64,000 nt of DNA, taken from positions 546,001 to 610,000 of the forward strand of contig NZ_CP027218.1 in NCBI RefSeq assembly GCF_004124275.1, given 5' to 3'. Of the stretch, positions 62,702-64,000 are shown piece after piece. Below the pieces are notes generated by a model. It was given only the letters and a program-made list of their open reading frames with translations. It had not been told where the DNA came from and did no database searches. Position numbers and translations under genes: made by a program. Source of the DNA: Pseudomonas sp. DTU12.3. GTDB taxonomy: Bacteria > Pseudomonadota > Gammaproteobacteria > Pseudomonadales > Pseudomonadaceae. The stretch's first letter is position 1, and each line of letters begins with the position of its first letter.

Positions 62702-63765
62702 GGCGACTCTCCTGCATTCAAGACGGCGGCCGCGCGTTCGAGCAAGGTTTTGACCGGGGCGGCGAGGCCCAGGCGCGGCGGGGTGGCGAGGTTATACCAG
62801 AGCCAGTCGGCCTCGGCCACGTGATGGGCGGCCTCCTGTACCTGAACCAGCCAGGGTTCGATGGACAGCTGGAAATGGCTGAACGTGTGGACAAGGTTCG
62901 GCAGCGCCTGCTGCTCGCCCATGGTCAGCGAGTGCTGGTCGGCGAGATGTTGCAGGTCGTCGAGGCCATCGAGTTCCGGCAGGCTCCACAAGCCGCCCCA
63001 CAAACCGCTCGAGGGGCGACGGTAAAGCAGAATCGCGCCGTCGCCGTTGGCCAGCATCGGCATCAGCGTGCGCTTCTGCGGAATGGCTTTGCGCGGCTTG
63101 GGGATCGGGTAGCGGGTTTCGAGGCCGAGCATGTGCGCCTCGCAGCCACGCTCCAGCGGACACAGCAGGCAACTCGGCTTGCTGCGCGTGCAGAGCGTGG
63201 CGCCGAGATCCATCATCGCCTGGGTGTAGGCGTTGACCCGATCATGCGGCGTAAAGCGCTCAGCGTTGGCCCACAGTTGTTTGGCGACCTTTGGCTCGCC
63301 GGGATAGCCCTCTTGCGCGGTAAAGCGCGCCAGCACGCGTTTGACGTTGCCGTCGAGGATCGGTGCGCGCAGGCCCATGCTGATGCTGGCGATTGCGCCC
63401 GCAGTGGAGAGGCCGATGCCCGGCAGATCGGTAAGCTTTTCGACGTCACGCGGAAACTCGCCACCGTACTGGCTGACGACGATCTTCGCGGTCTTTTGCA
63501 GATTGCGCGCGCGGGTGTAGTAACCGAGGCCGGTCCACAGGTGCAGCACTTCGTCTTCCGGGGCTTCGGCCAGCGCTTCGACCGTCGGCAGTGCGGCCAT
63601 GAAACGGTCGAAGTAATTCAGCACGGTGCTGACTTGAGTCTGCTGCAACATGATCTCCGACACCCACACCCGATACGGGTTGATGTCCTGCTGCCAAGGC
63701 AAATCATGGCGGCCATGGCGGTCGAACCACTCCAGCACCGCCGTGGAAAACTGCTCCGCTCTCAT
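62698..63765 (-). CDS. mutY: A/G-specific adenine glycosylase MutY
   Basis: Removes adenine opposite 8-oxoguanine. 355 residues. Helix-hairpin-helix [15 protein letters not shown], the catalytic Asp of the LDGNVKRV segment, and the 4Fe-4S cluster pattern [17 protein letters not shown] (C-x6-C-x2-C-x5-C) are all present. A C-terminal Nudix-like domain (about 230-340) recognises 8-oxoG. Start ATG 63765 overlaps the upstream AsmA-like stop by four bases. Confidence 0.97.
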   Translation of the reverse strand: MRAEQFSTAVLEWFDRHGRHDLPWQQDINPYRVWVSEIMLQQTQVSTVLNYFDRFMAALPTVEALAEAPEDEVLHLWTGLGYYTRARNLQKTAKIVVSQYGGEFPRDVEKLTDLPGIGLSTAGAIASISMGLRAPILDGNVKRVLARFTAQEGYPGEPKVAKQLWANAERFTPHDRVNAYTQAMMDLGATLCTRSKPSCLLCPLERGCEAHMLGLETRYPIPKPRKAIPQKRTLMPMLANGDGAILLYRRPSSGLWGGLWSLPELDGLDDLQHLADQHSLTMGEQQALPNLVHTFSHFQLSIEPWLVQVQEAAHHVAEADWLWYNLATPPRLGLAAPVKTLLERAAAVLNAGESP

Positions 63766-64000
63766 CGCTTGAACAGCCCCTTCAATGCGTTTTTCAGTTC
63801 CGGGCTGACTTTGTCACCCAGTTTTTCGTCGATCTTCTCGCTGAGCTTGTTGCCGGCCATTTTGGTCGCGACCTGGCCGAGGCGATCATTGTCGACACGG
63901 CAGGCCTTGGCGCCGAGTTCCAGCGGGCCTCGGCAGCGTAACGGCCACTCGATGCCGACGAACTTGTCGCCGACCTGGCAGGCCGGATCCGGAATGGCGC
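63762..64000 (-). CDS. AsmA-family protein, C-terminal part
   Basis: The last 79 codons of an AsmA-like outer-membrane-biogenesis protein, running out of the window. The readable end includes FVGIEWPLRCRGPLE, a Cys-containing C-terminal motif of Pseudomonas AsmA proteins, and KLGDKVSPELKNALKGLF. AsmA proteins assist envelope lipid homeostasis. Its stop TGA overlaps the mutY start, and the gene order AsmA-mutY-yggX fits the Pseudomonas backbone. Confidence 0.8.
   Translation of the reverse strand, partial: AIPDPACQVGDKFVGIEWPLRCRGPLELGAKACRVDNDRLGQVATKMAGNKLSEKIDEKLGDKVSPELKNALKGLFKR

Noticed and set aside
63762..63765. Possible separate promoter for mutY
   Set aside because: The mutY start overlaps the AsmA-like stop by four bases, so it is read as part of the same transcript.

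Overview
This window looks like chromosome from a Pseudomonas of the P. fluorescens group. The evidence is the envZ-rimK-hslR-hslO-pckA block, the ydeP-fdhD / kbp / yrfG-nudE-cysQ / dctBD / rmlC block, and the HisJQMP-type transporter and mutY-yggX-tRNA-Phe blocks, all of which follow familiar Pseudomonas backbone order. Two classes of paired palindromic repeat typical of fluorescent pseudomonads also sit between genes: a GAGCGGGCTTGCTCGCGAA type and a GATCGCAGCCTGCGGCAGC type. Species was not determined.

Layout. 0-8 kb: end of an EnvZ-type kinase, rimK with its rimB-like partner, hslR, a PAP2 phosphatase, hslO, pckA, then a DUF2235-like alpha/beta hydrolase with a small neighbour. 8-25 kb: a RecQ-family helicase, a 3-hydroxyacyl-CoA dehydrogenase and thioesterase, a glycine-zipper protein, a LysR-fdhD-ydeP operon, a Kbp/LysM protein, yrfG / nudE-cysQ, dctB-dctD and an orphan rmlC. 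25-38 kb: a three-part kinase / M23-like / class III aminotransferase, agmatine deiminase, a TonB receptor, a DsbA-family protein, an OprE-like porin with a promoter-terminator leader, then a compact 2OG-Fe dioxygenase-GNAT-AzlC-AzlD cluster with a convergent LysR gene. 38-42 kb: a defence/stress islet ending at tRNA-Thr, holding DinJ/YafQ, Xre/RES and RelE/HTH toxin-antitoxin pairs plus a small gene under what looks like a C4-type antisense RNA leader. 42-54 kb: two methyltransferases, a basic amino acid ABC transporter, a GabP-like permease, a VapBC cassette flanked by 49-bp direct repeats, two tandem paralogues, a hydrolase, and a DUF1016 nuclease with an octanucleotide tandem repeat. 54-62 kb: a six-gene operon (sbnA, sbnB, FAD enzyme, GST, lactate-permease-like transporter, MocR regulator) predicted to make and process L-2,3-diaminopropionate. 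62-64 kb: tRNA-Phe, yggX, mutY and the end of an AsmA-like gene.

How the genes work together. The backbone covers central metabolism and stress (PEP carboxykinase, Hsp33/Hsp15, sulfur nucleotide recycling, C4-dicarboxylate sensing, basic amino acid uptake). The accessory blocks are the interesting part. Two of them lie just past the 3' ends of tRNA genes (Thr and Phe). The most notable candidates are: (1) a chromosomal C4-like antisense module controlling a short leader ORF coupled to an uncharacterised small protein; (2) a diaminopropionate operon with no NRPS beside it; (3) an amino-acid hydroxylase/acetyltransferase/AzlCD cluster; (4) a possible phase-variable DUF1016 nuclease; (5) a VapBC cassette inserted with duplication of a terminator.
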